DNA of 64,000 nucleotides from Acanthopleura granulata (Eukaryota > Mollusca > Polyplacophora > Chitonida > Chitonidae): assembly GCA_016165875.1 (NCBI GenBank), contig JABBOT010000005.1, positions 24,763,368 through 24,827,367 on the forward strand, written 5' to 3'. The notes under the pieces are model-generated. The model was not told the DNA's origin. It saw nothing but the letters and a program-made list of their open reading frames with translations, and searched no databases. Of the stretch, positions 1 to 12,276 are shown one piece after another (within the stretch, counting starts at the first letter, position 1; each line of letters starts with the position of its first letter). Both the position numbers and the translations under genes were made by a program.

Positions 1-1036
1 AAGTGACAATTCTCCACGATACAGTTTTGAAATAGAAACGATCGGTGACAGTTAATGAAATTAACTTGGCCCACAGATCAACGTGATTTCTACGGCTTCA
101 AAACGCTCGGTTCAGCGGTCAAGTCCTCGATCGTGACTACAAATAAGCTGGTTAGGAATTCTTGCACGCCGATGTCGGCGGAATGAGCGGCTGCATCAAA
201 AGATTGTCTTAAGCGACTGACTGGGTCAGGAGATGTGCTCAGTTCGTGCCATCGTGATTTCATCCTGCGCGGGTCCAGGAGCGAGAGTTACAAAAAGCAG
301 GCCTTTTTTGCTACAACTTTTTTGGCATGTGTTTTGTATGTGGATCTTATTGCTTCGGGCCGCCATTTTCGGAATAATAAAACATAATACTATTAATTTT
401 TTGAAAAACCCACAAAATCTGGTCGTAAATGTAACATTTCAGCTTTATATCACCGAAAGAAGTTTAATTAATTTACTGGGTTAAGTGGTCCGCTCAGCTC
501 TGTTATAGCGCTATTCTGTAATGAAAAAAAGGAATGCAACGTTGGCCGATAGAGATATATGAACAGTCAAATGACATCGTAGTTAAGGCACTTCCGGTCA
601 AATCTGTATTTAATTGATCATGCGGGGATATTTTTGCTTGTGCTATGATGGTCATTTGGGTTAAAGCCAGTCTGACCGTTCATCCCTTTCTTGCAACACG
701 CTTGAACTACGCATAATCTGTTTGTCCATTAAAACGCCATGGAAAAAGCGAAGAATCAACCAAGTTCCAACCCATTATAACACATGTAAGTTCAATAGGA
801 CTGGCCATCGACGTATGTATTCGGTAAACATAAAGCTATGTTTCATGGAGAAACAGCTACAGCCTGAAATTTGCACAAAATTCTAATTTTTATCTAATTT
901 CATGTAATTCAGGCCAAAACTGTGTAGTTTGAGTGGTCCTGATAGGGTACAACATTTCCTGCCCATAAACACCAATCGGTGATATTTAAAAACACCTCAC
1001 TCTCTGCTGTAACCGCTACATTAGTTGTGAACTAGT
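1..1036. other. Left-edge intergenic sequence, no gene seen
   Basis: The only open frame of note (233-484, 83 codons) has no recognisable motif and no supporting splice or promoter context. A short stretch near 860-930 weakly resembles the MITE family described elsewhere in the window. Confidence 0.6.
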
Positions 1037-1255
1037 CTGTAAAACAACTGTGTACAAATTTGCACATTCAGAGTGCATGTGTGTCAATGGTACACAAATT
1101 GAGTGTCGCTGATACACACGTCATTTCATGTGGATGTACTTCACAGATTACACAAATTTTGTAGTTTTGGTACACAAAAATATGGTGAACGTGCATTTTT
1201 GGACACAATAATGTATGCCACTGGTAAGCAGCAGTTTTTAGAGAGGATATCTCAT
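1037..1255 (+). repeat. Left arm of a large inverted repeat
   Basis: It begins CTGTAAAACAACTGTGTAC and continues for about 215 bp. The reverse complement of 2635-2848 reads almost the same, including GTACACAAAAA, TTTTTGG/CCACAATAAT and CAGCAGTTT-TAGAGAG. The arm is rich in palindromic TACACAAATTTGTGTA-like words. Confidence 0.75.
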
Positions 1256-1894
1256 AGGTTTACGAGCATAACTATACGAAAGCATTGACCTCATTACAGA
1301 AATGAACATCGAGAGTGGGCGGCCATTGCTCTCCATTGTTCTCTCCTGCCCTAGCGATGACGATATGTTGGCATACCGGTAGCCTATCACGTATTCGTTT
1401 CGAGGGGACAATGTATGATTAGTTTATTTTGGATGTGACTCGCCATTGCGCGGGAAAAGGCACTTACTGATGATGGATAATAGTTGTGTTCTAGAATGTC
1501 GTGGTAGCCTCACACAGACGAAGAAGGCAATTACTCACCAATATATACATGTAGTTAGCGTATATATTTGCAGATAAAAATCCTGAACGAATGCACCAGT
1601 AAATGCGACACCGTCAGTGATTAGAAGGTCATGGGCTTATTGATTACGCGAAATTTCGCTGAAGTCGATCGCTTTCCGTAACTATGGCGTCGCGCACCAA
1701 GTGGTATCACATGACAGGGCATGATCAGATTTGAGGCTAGTCTCGAGTACTCCGCACCTGGCTCTCATGGCTGTGGTGGTATATGACCTAGGAGAATGTC
1801 GCACTCACATGATGGATGGACAGTAAAGGGGAAATAAAACAGTTAATAACGTACTGGTTACCCGTGGAGAGTGACACATCAATGATCATCAAGC
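1256..1894. other. Intergenic sequence between repeat arm and SINE, nothing identified
   Basis: I see no open frame, RNA gene or repeat that I recognise in this stretch. Confidence 0.5.
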
Positions 1895-1997
1895 ACCCGG
1901 TTTCCGCTCATCATAATGTGGCCGCCGTCGTATAAGTGAAATATTCTTGAGTACGGCCTAAAACACCCATCAAATAAATAAAGAAATAAATCAAACA
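1895..1997 (+). mobile_element. SINE family 1, 3' fragment
   Basis: It contains the family's 3' end (GTCGTATAAGTGAAATATTC, then TTGAGTACGGC-TAAAAC) and an AAATAAATAAAG tail. The tRNA-like head is missing. Confidence 0.8.
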
Positions 1998-2034
1998 TCA
2001 AAATTCAACCTTCACTGGATTGTTTGATTGTTTG

Positions 2035-2200
2035 TTTGATTGTTTTTTTCGCTGTATCCAACCAAGAACATTTCACTTATACGACTGCGGCCAGCATTGT
2101 CGAGGGAGGAAATCGGACAGAGCCCAGGGAAAATCCACGATCATCCACACGTTGCTGGCAGACCGTCTCACATATGGCCGGAAAGAAAGCCAGCATAAGT
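2035..2200 (-). mobile_element. SINE family 1, partial copy
   Basis: Read on the minus strand, it has the body (GGCTTTCTTTCCGGCCATAT) and 3' end of the family. It lies tail-to-tail with the copy at 1895-1997. Confidence 0.8.
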
Positions 2201-2634
2201 ACATAGCGCATCAAATACTTCGGCCATTCATACTAACTGTAACGCAGGTGCATGAACCTATGTCACGCACCTGTATCTCTAAAATATGTGACGAGTAAAA
2301 AGCTATTTTTCCGGAAGAAATACATAAAAAAAATAGAATAGCAAAGACAGTAATCTAATTCAAATGTTAAAACGGAACTCATCCGCCAATGAGCCTCCAC
2401 GCATATATATAGTAAAAGACTGTTACGGGCTATGCATGGCTGGGATGAAGATGGGGACAAATCGTAATATACGTGAGGAGATCGGTGTCACGGTACTAAT
2501 GGCAGCTCACGAATAAGCTTCTGGCTTTCTAATGTGCTGTAGAGAGAGGAATCTTACATCAAGATTACGATGACTTTTACCATTCTGGCCTTATTTCCTT
2601 TGTGTCGAATAAAACATGCATGTGACTCTGGCAT

Positions 2635-2848
2635 ATACTCTCTAGAAACTGCTGTGTATACGAGTGGTACCCATTATTGTGGCAAAAATACACGTCCATA
2701 TGATTTTTGTGTACCAGCAGAACACAATTTGTGTAATTTGTGTAATACATCCACAGAGACGTGTGTATCAGTGATACACAATTTGTGTACCGCTGATCAA
2801 TACACATGTATCCTGGATGTACAAATTTGTACACAGTTGTTTTTACAG
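2635..2848 (-). repeat. Right arm of a large inverted repeat
   Basis: This is the inverted, diverged copy of 1037-1255, about 1.4 kb away. It includes the perfect palindrome TGTACAAATTTGTACA. The pair could be terminal inverted repeats of a decayed DNA transposon or two insertions of the same element in opposite orientation. Open frames on both strands here arise from the repeat and look non-coding. Confidence 0.75.
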
Positions 2849-3569
2849 AGTATTTGCTTCCTAAATTACAGACATATATGAGATGTGTACCTATTTAATT
2901 ATTTCTTTACTTATGGCTTTGTTCTTTTATTCATTCAGTTTTTCGTTTATTTAATTATCTGGCAGGGGGCCAAGTATTTACCGGCATTTGACTAGTTACT
3001 TATATTGAGTCTATATTGACTTATATTGAATTCTTGTTACTTCTAAACGCCAGAAGATTATATACATGGTCCTTTTATTTGTATAAGGTAGTTGATTTTA
3101 GGTGCATGTACTTGTGTAAAAATAAACCAACCAGCGGAATCAAAGCCGACTCGAAGTGAGGATTTATTTGACGAAAAGTTGTAATGGTTGAAAAGTTATC
3201 ACCCATGTTCTATGAGCATCTGAGGACCAAATTTTCGATTGGTCTATATTATTCGATCGAGGCACAGCGGATCTCACACCGGAGAGACAATGTGAGACGC
3301 GCGCAGGAGTAATCCCCCCTGAATTTAGTTAGTGACCCAAGACACTGTATGTATACCACATCTGCTGCCTTTGAACGGACGGATTCTCAGTCGATTGTAG
3401 TTCTTTGATAACAAGCAAGAAAAATTTTTATTATTGCAGAAGTGTGACTTGATAAGGGCAGTAAATTTTCTCTGAAAACTAAACCATCGGATCGGGTAAA
3501 TTATATTTCATCCAGGTAATTTGGTACCAATTAAAGAACTAATACAAGTGACCTTAAATTTTTCCAAGA
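2849..3569. other. Intergenic sequence, nothing identified
   Basis: It is AT-rich with no open frame or repeat that I can name. Confidence 0.5.
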
Positions 3570-3824
3570 CGCTTCCGTGGCCAAGGGGGGGGGGGGTAGC
3601 GCCCCAGGGCTGCGTTATGACCCCGTACGTCTCACCTATGCAATCGCTTTGAGCTCAAATTCAGCTCATGCTGGCTTCCTCTCCGACCGTATATGAGAAG
3701 ATCCGCCAGCTGCCTGTGGATGGTCGCGGGTTTCCTCTCACCATAATACTGGCTTCCGTCGTATAAGTGAAATATTCTTGAGTACGGCGTAAAACACCAA
3801 TCAAATAAATAAATAAATAAATTT
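3570..3824 (+). mobile_element. SINE family 1, near full-length copy
   Basis: It has a tRNA-like head (TTCCGTGGCCAAGG, interrupted by a run of G), a region near the B box (GAGCTCAAATTCAGCTCATG), the body, the conserved 3' end, and an AAATAAATAAATAAAT tail. Confidence 0.85.
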
Positions 3825-4022
3825 TGACCCAAATTGCTCATATTTAGAGGTAAATAAATGTCATGAAATACTACATTTTGTGCTGAAACCATGTATATTT
3901 CCAGAAGGTATCAACCTACATTTAAAAAAAAAGTCAAAACACCTTTCTGAGATACGTAGGACTCTCAAATGAAGCAAAAGGAGTATATATAATACGCATG
4001 AGCAACACTAGGTCAGTTATTT

Positions 4023-4090
4023 TTATTTAATTATTTATTTATTTATTGATTAGGTTGGTGTTTTGCGCTGTAACCAAGAATAGCTTAGTT
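4023..4090 (-). mobile_element. SINE family 1, short tail fragment
   Basis: A TTTATTTATTTATT tail is followed by GGTTGGTGTTTTGCGCTGTA and CCAAGAATA, matching the 3' end of the family read in reverse. Confidence 0.6.
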
Positions 4091-4485
4091 ATAGTATATG
4101 TGCACCGTATATGTACATGTGCCCATAGAGCTCATTCCAGAACCCTTTCAGAAACTTTCTGACGTCTAACTGTTACTTTAATCCAACGTATTGGATATTT
4201 TCCGCTTGTGTTAAAATAACAATGTATGGTCTGACAATTATTTTGCCATATGTTTCTTTCATAGGTGTCGTACGTGGGATGGTCAGTCAGCAATAGCAGA
4301 GTTTCGACCTCGAACTCTTTTGTCGCTAAAGGTGAAAAGAATCCAAATGTGTCATGTGACTTATCCAAAATGTTTTTTGTTCACTTAAATTTACCGTTAA
4401 CCTGTCTCGCCGAGTTAGGGAGATACAAACGACCTCTCCTTCAATCAAACGCTTCTTAAGTTAAAAAAAACTTTCAGCTCCTCAG

Positions 4486-4545
4486 TAAATAAATAAATAA
4501 ATATTGGTATTTAACGCCGCATTCAAGAACGCAAACAGTCGAGTT
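4486..4545 (-). mobile_element. SINE family 1, short tail fragment
   Basis: An AAATAAATAAATAAAT run is followed by GGTATTTAACGCCGCATTCA and AGAACG, matching the reverse of the 3' end of the family. Confidence 0.5.
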
Positions 4546-4934
4546 TATCACTGGAGGAAAGCGAAATATTCGCAGTAAGTCACTGATCTTTGCCATCTAC
4601 CTGACAAACCATCTTACTTAAAGCCTCAGTCGAAATAGCGATAGCTGATTTCAAACGTGTGACGTCACTGATCTCGGACCGCAAATACATGTAGGTGAGG
4701 CAATCTCGGCTTAATTTAGCAAAACTCTGTCGCGTGATTATACCAGTTTTGCGCTGTGGCATGTATACTGTAGTAACTGACAAATTACCTTATAATTTAT
4801 TAATTATAAATTGAGATATGCATGTACACACAGAAGGAAGCGTGCAAGAACAGTATGGCTATGCATGACTGTAGACATTACAGTCATCGGATTAAAGCAT
4901 GAAGATACTCACCAATAAACCCTTAAAGCCCATA
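4546..4934. other. Intergenic sequence, nothing identified
   Basis: No gene, RNA or repeat recognised. Confidence 0.5.
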
Positions 4935-5085
4935 TTTGATTTATTTATTTATTGGATTGGTGTTTTACGCCGTACTCAAGAATATTTCACTTATACGACG
5001 GCGGCCAGCATTATGGTGAGAGGAAACCGGGCAGAGCCTGGGGGAAACCCACCACCATCCGCAGCTTGCTGGCAGACCCCATATT
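4935..5085 (-). mobile_element. SINE family 1, partial copy
   Basis: On the minus strand it shows the tail, the conserved 3' end and part of the body. It is truncated before the tRNA-like head. Confidence 0.85.
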
Positions 5086-5649
5086 TGAAAATGCGTCATT
5101 GTTTTTGTGAAATATCTTCTCTTTTCCCCACGAACAACTTAAAAAGCACATATTTATTTCATATTTTTTTATCCTTTTATTCCCTTCACAGAAAACGTTT
5201 TGAAACCTTTGTTTTCTGAGATAGCGTTTTAATTTTTACGGAAACATTTAGGAAACATATGTAGGTTTAGATATATGGGTCGCTGTACGTTTTACACTCA
5301 CACTGCATTTAGAGCTGTATATAATATCCATAACGCCTGCCGAACTGAATTTAGAATAGGATTTTGTGTTTAGCTTTCGTTATAATTATAAATAAACTTT
5401 GCTAGGTTCAACGCTATAGGTTTTGAGGATTATTAACTAAAGCCTAAGGCGTTAGTTCATAAGGACATGTATAGTAATACTTCGGAATACACAGGTCATG
5501 TAAAGCAGATATTTTTTTTTTAAATAAAACATTACACGCTGTTCGTTTTCGGTGGCATCTGAACATTGCAAACAGACACGTTCGGTATAGGGTTTTTTTT
5601 TTATCTCCCACTAAAAGCGATGATCAATACAGAGGATTATACCCGCGAG

Positions 5650-5915
5650 TATATTTATTTATTTATATGATTGGTGTTTTTCGCCGTAATCAAGAATATT
5701 TCACTTATACCATGAAGACTTGCATTATCGTGGGAGGAAAGCGGACAGAGCCCGGGGGAAACCCACGACCATCCACAGGTTGCTGGCGGACCTTCCCATG
5801 TACGGCAGGAGAGGAAGCCAGCATGAGTTGGGCTTGAACTCACAGCGACCGCACTGGTGAGAGGCACGGGGTCATAACGCCGCGTTGGGGCGCTAAACCC
5901 CTGGGTACCAGCGGT
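5650..5915 (-). mobile_element. SINE family 1, near full-length copy
   Basis: On the minus strand it runs from a degraded tRNA head through the B-box region (GAGTTCAAGCCCAACTCATG), body and 3' end to a TATTTATTTATA tail. Confidence 0.85.
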
Positions 5916-6300
5916 TACAAGACAAATACCTACAGATATTCACTCGGATCGTGCGTGTGTCTGGAAAGGCTGTGTTGTGGAAGTTCAACACGTGGGTGTG
6001 TGAAAAGATCAAGTGCATATAACTGTGGTAGGGGTATGTATATTTTATAGGCTCCTATCGCAAGTCCACGGCTGGCCCACATAGAATACGTGTACATCGA
6101 GGGCACAGATGCGCATGTGTTTTAATCAGTGCCTCCTTTATTAAAACGGTGTAACTTTTAGTCACCGAGTGCGAATAAGGGGTAATCCCTCTATTTAGTC
6201 ACCTTCCCAACCCAAATTCCACGTCTGACGGAAGGGACTAGAACCAGGTTATTTACAAACACAGACACGTGGTCCTGAGTTTCACAATCGTGACGTCAGT

Positions 6301-6333
<33 letters not shown>

Positions 6334-7667
6334 CCTGGCGCATGACGTCTGTTCTGTGACGCATCGATCGATACGACTATAAATAGACTAACATCCTCAA
6401 TATCGTTTTATACACTAAATTGATCGAGACGCTGCGATTATTTTTTATTTTACATTTCTCTGCTGTGTACCAGCTATAGTAGAGGGATTCTACAAGCATA
6501 TATCACTGTAAATCGCTCCATAATTTTGGTCATAAAACCAATAAAATAGATCGGTTTCACGTGTATAGTGAATCAGTGAATCTTTACATAGACTGAAGAG
6601 GCTGAATCATTACAAGTTGGATGTACAAGGAATGGCGGCCATGAACATACATCTGAAATGGACAAAACTTAATCAGACAAGTTACGAAAATACCAAACCC
6701 ATTTACTGATAGGGTCCCAAATACCGAGTATGACCAATGGAAAAAATAGACAGATTTCTCCTTAAGGAAATATTGACACAATCGTTCCCTTTATGTATGT
6801 ATATGTATGTCTTCAACGCAGAATTAGATTGTACGATACAGAGTTGAGTTGAGACTATATGGCCCCAGGCATAGATATATATATATATATATATATAGGA
6901 GGCTTCCCGAACATTTGAACATGTCAGTTGTTCTGGGGAAAGAGGAGGGGCGCGCAATAAAACAGAGATTTGATTTGTATTTGGTAAATGTGAATACTTC
7001 CCGGATGAATAAAAATAACACACTGACATTTACACAATTTACAGGTGTACGCTTATTTTATGTCCAGTGCAGACATACGGGCCAATCGTGACCCACTTCG
7101 CCTGTCTTCCGGTTTAGGTCCCGACGTAGTAGATTTGCCTGTAAGTTTAGATTGATATACGGGCATGTAGAAACAACAGACCTGTGTATCTTTCTGCCAG
7201 GAATTCTTGTCTTCAAGATACCGTTAAATAAGCATTACATTGTTATATAAAATATATCTTGTATAATATATAAGGGGGAGGGGTATAAAATTTGTTTGCA
7301 GGCCCACGTGTAGGTTTATTGGTTTTTTACTCCAGATACTTTTATGAGCATGTAAATACATCTGATAAAGGCATGAGATAAATGGAACAAATAGCAAATT
7401 TAGACATATATCGATATTAAATGTCGATATGACCTCAAAATAACGTGATGTTGAAAAAAATCATGTATCACCTGATGTATAAATATACATGTCCACCTGC
7501 TTCATATCATTAATAAATCTGCATATTTAATAATTAGGAAAGCAATGTAGTGGGTAAAATATATTTGTCGTGTTCAGTTGTGTGTATGTGTGTGTGCAGG
7601 TTCATTTTTCTGATGTAACTGATGTAGCTTCATACAATAACAGCGCCAGAAAACAGGGAGGATTAAA
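5916..7667. other. Intergenic sequence with two TA microsatellites
   Basis: It holds (TA)n runs at 6304-6332 and about 6871-6897 and otherwise nothing that I recognise. Open frames spanning the TA runs encode alternating Tyr-Ile and are artefacts. Confidence 0.6.
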
Positions 7668-7751
7668 TTGTACACGTGTACAAGGGGAGTACTACAGAGT
7701 ATCGCACGAGGTGTCACTCTCTATAAAAAGCGTGCGATCTTCCGATGCTCG
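7668..7751 (+). promoter_or_regulatory. Candidate promoter: palindromic E-box and TATA box
   Basis: A perfect 16-bp palindrome, TTGTACACGTGTACAA, spans 7668-7683 and centres on the E-box CACGTG. About 40 bp downstream lies TATAAAAA (7722-7729). CCAAT-type GATTGG motifs occur at about 7753 and 7792. A start site near 7750-7760 would yield a short first exon ending at the donor at 7892. No transcript evidence is available. Confidence 0.4.
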
Positions 7752-7892
7752 CTGATTGGCTACTTGAGTCACACCCACATTTGTCATGATTTGATTGGCA
7801 CGCTTTGCCGCCGGGACTCATTCAACATTCGCATGTGGTTTTCATGCGGAAGTCAAATTTAGACTGATTTTTACTTTGGAAAACCGATAGAG
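7752..7892 (+). other. Candidate non-coding first exon
   Basis: The start is set about 25-30 bp after the TATA box. The segment ends at the consensus donor GATAGAG|GTAAGT (7892/7893). It is more GC-rich than its surroundings and is followed by a long non-coding interval with an acceptor at 20257 just before the first coding ATG. Whether it belongs to the ACSBG2-like gene is inference. Confidence 0.35.
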
Positions 7893-10139
7893 GTAAGTCC
7901 ACAGTCAAAATTTGTGTGAAAGCTGCTGTTGAAGATGTTATGTTTCGGCAACTGTGATGTTCTGTAAAATTGTTTGAGAAATCCTTTCGAACATGATGGT
8001 GTGTGCCGGTAACCAAGCCGACTAGCTGACCCACATAGCGGTACTTTAGTTTGTGTTGCATGCGGTTTGATTTACAATACATTCTACAGTTGCGTATACG
8101 TTGCTCAGAGAAGTAATCTGACGTTGTTTATGAAGTCCATCGATATATTCCTCCACAGTAGTTTATATAACTTACATAAAACCGTGTGAGAATGTATTTT
8201 GAAGCGTTTTGCTAACGAATACCGGCGCATAGGTAACGCACCTGGCGTAGCCAAGGATTGGGTTTGATCGGTTTGTGCATACACATGTATAAAGAGCAAC
8301 AAACTTGCCGTTTTGGCATTGTTGTGTATTTGTGTGAAGTTATATTCGACGGTGTATTTATCCTTTTATGTCATTTGAACTTAAAATGAAACTAGGACAA
8401 TGTTCGACTTTGAAGACGCGGTAACGGGCCTGATGTGAAACGATGCGTTGAGCGGGTCGAGGTGTTACGTTACTGGTGTAGTGGTTGGGGTGGTGAGACC
8501 CGCTTCAGAATACAAATGGTCATATACTACAGCCAGAGAGATTGAACTTGTCTAAATACTTATTCAGGCATGCAGGTAGAGACCTGTTGGGTACTTGTCT
8601 GTGGAGAACGGGTTGAATAGAACTATATTGTACAGGGGTCTTTTGTTTAGTAGCTACTTGTAATTAGGCATGGATTTAACACTGGGAAATACTGCACTTG
8701 ACAATCAGTTCAGCGTGTATCAAAGCCTGGGAATTAGACAGCCTAGCTATAGTATTGTCATAATAATAATATTTGCATGCCTCTGTCGCTATGCAAACAT
8801 CCCTTTTCCTTGCTTATTTATTAGATTTACCTCTTGAGCTGTAAGTAAAACCAGAACATTTTTGTATTTGAATATAAAAAGAAAATTGCTTGCACTTACA
8901 AAGACTACAATATATCATAATATCAGACGTGATCGTATATCTAAATAATATGAGGTAGCGAAAATCTTGCCACCTCACATTTGCTACTGCATATGATATG
9001 AACTGTTATTTACATACAGCGTATAAATACACAGAAGTGGTCCTATAGTTGCTAGAACAGTTTTTATGTCCAGTTCTATGGTGCACCACAGTGACCACTA
9101 AAAACATATGAAGTGAACTTTTGACCTAGTGTTCAATTTTTTCATCTCGATTTTGCTGTGCTTGATGATAAAAACCATCTGTACATACTGAAAAAAAAAA
9201 GCCAGTAAGTGTGATTCATTCTAATATACTGACCTAATTTCACCTTTGTTTTGTGCAGGTCACTGGTGTAGATTGCCACCTGATGTAGATGCATGATCTG
9301 TATAGGTGTACAACTTAGCATAACATGTTTGACATGTCACTGACTGCTGTAATTATAATGGCTTAGTTTACTTCACTAGTGAACATGAGTGTCCACATTG
9401 GTGTCTAGGTTGTGCTAAGCTACATTTACATGTACCTGTATCTCATTGTGATGAAATGTACAAAGGTAATATTCTTTTCATGATTCAGCTTGAGTTACAA
9501 GTAAATGTGTATATTCAGCAGCCATTTCCAGGATGCTTAGTACAAATATTCTTTGTAAAAAGACACATATGATTATACCAGTTAAGGTAGATGCATTATT
9601 CTTTATCATATAACCTCATATATGAAGCCTGGTAAGTTTTTGTCAACAGTTTAAACTTGTGAATTATAGATGCCTTTATATTCCTGTGCCTGAGGTGAAG
9701 TTTAAAATGCTTCTCAGTCTAAGTGAAGAGCTCTTTAGATTAACATTAAACAACATTGAAATGGATAAACAAGGAAGAGATGTCCTTTAGCTTTTTCAAA
9801 TGTATTATATGTATATTGTGCACATCCCGCACATATCCTAGTTGCTTCAAGAAAGAGAATGCTGACAACAACCTCCTACATATTCATGTATGTTAGTTGT
9901 AGAGTGATAGCATGCATACACGTATAGTATAGCTTGGCACTTTACTACTATGTCAGGTTTGCCAGGCCCCCTTGACACAACTAGTGCCAAAGGCTTCCCC
10001 TTGAACACTGAATATAGTGTAATTCATCTTTCGGCCAATACGCTCCAGTGCATTAAGTTTCCTTTCACAGTTTGGCATAATAATATTTATTATAAGCGAC
10101 ACGGCAGACTTTGCAACAAAATTAGACAGATAAAAGAAC
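7893..10139. other. Inferred first intron, left part, nothing identified
   Basis: No open frame, RNA gene or known repeat is apparent between the candidate first-exon donor and the retroelement. Confidence 0.5.
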
Positions 10140-11580
10140 CAGGCCGTCTCGTGAGCTAGAGTGTATGATGTTGTTGACTTATTCACTAATGTCCCGACCA
10201 GCCTAGCCCTAGATTTGAACATCAAAAAATAATGGACTCCCCATCCTCAGGAAGCATTGTACGCCTGCTAGAACACTGCTTATCATCCACATACTTCACA
10301 TTGGGTGATACAATTTAGGAGCAGATTCATGGCCTTCCCACGGGATCCCACTCTCCCTGATAGACTCCGAGATCTACCTGACAGAACTAGAGAGCATAGC
10401 ACTGTCTACATCACCTATCCAACCTATTTGCTGGATGCGAAAAGTGGACGACACTTTTGTTGCTCTTGGCCCAAACGATGATCCCTCAGTATAACTAGAC
10501 CACCTGAATACACGACACCAGTGCATAAAATTTACAATGGAAACAGAAACAGACCAGCAAATAACCTTCCTAGACGTCCAAGTAAAGAGAATCACAGATG
10601 TCCTGCAAAGTACAGTCTACCAAAAACCAACCCATTCCGACCAGTACATCACTACAAGTCCAACCACCCACCTAAGACTAAGGCTGGCATCATTACTACC
10701 CTCACTAGGAGAGCCAAACTTGTCTGCATCAACAACCTGGATGAGGAGATCACACACCTGCGAATGGTTTTCACCCAACTCAATGGATACCAGAAAAGAA
10801 AGACAACAATACAATCCAGAAAGCTATACAACCTCAACCCAACCAACAACCGAGAGTCAGAGATGATGGCCCTGGAATCCGAATGAGCCTTCCATGCATC
10901 TGTCCAACCAGTCACAAAATTGCCCACCTATTAAAACAATCTACAGGAGTAGAAACTATCTTTAGAAGCCGGCCTATGCTTAAGTCACTCCTCAATGCTA
11001 AAGGGAAGAAGAAAACCACCAAGCCCCCACCACGCAAAGTAGTTGTATACCAGATAAAATGCAACTGTAACGCATCCTACATCGTAGAAACGGGAAACCA
11101 TTAGAAACCCGAGTTAAAGAACACAAGTCATCTGGCGAAAAACCTGACTCCAAATCTGCCATAAGTGACCACATCCAGGAAAACCTGCACCACAACATCA
11201 ACTGGAACACAATCAGAACACAAAACTCTTAATCAACCTAAGTGGAAGAAAGGAAAACTACAAGAAGCCATCCAGATTAAGATATTAAAGCCTATCCTCA
11301 ACAGAGATCAAGGGATTTACCTTCCCTCAGCTTACGATCTATTAGTCCTCCAAACAGACCTGGAACCTCATCGAGCCTAATCCCCCTGAATACTTTTAGA
11401 CACTTCCTTCCAAACTGACCTGGAACCCCAGAGTACCCCTTTGTCCTACCTGTTGACACTTGTATACCTATTTGTTATATTTAAGAGCATTAATGTTTTG
11501 ATGTCACTCACTTGATAACGATGGTATTATCTACATTGAAGCCTCATGTTAATAAACCAAGAAGTTGGATATCCATAAGA
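10140..11580 (+). mobile_element. Penelope-like retroelement remnant (reverse transcriptase and GIY-YIG endonuclease)
   Basis: Read across several frameshifts and stops, this stretch preserves the end of a Penelope-type polyprotein. Visible in order are DVVDLFTNVPTS (about 10165-10200, RT motif A region), EHCLSSTYFTLGDTI, HGLPTGS (motif B region), EIYLTELESIALSTSPIQ, KVDDTFVALG (motif C, about 10440), FTMETETDQQITFLDVQV and STVYQKPTHSDQY. The endonuclease part follows: VVVYQIKCNCNASYIVETGN (about 11038-11098), TRVKEHKSSG and ILNRDQGIYLPSAYDL. The 5' part of the element is missing. At least three in-frame stops and three frameshifts show that it is dead. The 3' end near 11500-11580 carries a GTTAATAAACCAAGAAGTT tract that I take as element sequence. 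Confidence 0.8.
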
Positions 11581-12057
11581 AAGACTTGTCTTGTGTGCTT
11601 CTACCCCAACTTCTAAATGCCACTCAAACAAGTAATAATATTTAAGTTGTTTTTTTTCGACTTATTCATTGCTGTATGCAGTATTGCAGCCAGCGGTGTT
11701 GGGCATGTGTCAGAAATTATTTGACATTCTATTGTCATCGTGATTTGCATTTGCTGTAGAAACATTTAGTTAGTATTACTGCTAGATGTTGATCTCCGTA
11801 TCCCTATCTTAGACATGTTATTGTACACCCCAAGTGACCTCAGGTAAACATCACTAGGATAAGCTGCGCTCTTGGCACAGTGCAAAGGTTTCCTCGTGAA
11901 CACTGCATAATCCACCCTTCCGCATGTCAACACAGTATAATGTCACCTTGTTTACCATTTTGCTAACTCCTAATTCCCCAAGTCTTTTGAATAGTTATGC
12001 GTTATAATCTTTTTGAGGGCTGTAGTAAAGCAGTTGAAATGGACAACCCCTTATAAG
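11581..12057. other. Intronic sequence with a stretch resembling the left flank of the retroelement
   Basis: About 11876-11965 resembles 9985-10080 (both have GTGC-AAAGG, TTCC and GAACACTG in order). Nothing else is recognised. Confidence 0.4.
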
Positions 12058-12276
12058 TACAGTAAATCACATATAATTTTGTCCCAAAAGTCAATTTTTA
12101 AGAGGCAAACAAATGCCATAAAATATTATTACAGGTGTTGAATCTTACAATTTTTCAGTAAGGTATCAGCATTCGTTACAAACAAATTTCCAAATAACTT
12201 TCTAAAGTCAACATAATTATCAGAATCAGGAAAAATAAACAATTAGCCATGACAAATGTTAGATCATTTAGGGTAG
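12058..12276. mobile_element. MITE-like element, copy 1
   Basis: The left end TACAGTAAATCACATATAAT and the inverted right end (reverse complement CCTAAATGATCTAACATTTG, within a longer inverted match) form imperfect terminal inverted repeats of about 25 bp. The interior has no coding capacity. Confidence 0.55.

Noticed and set aside
233..484. 83-codon frame near the left edge
   Set aside because: No motif, no codon signal, and no splice or promoter context.
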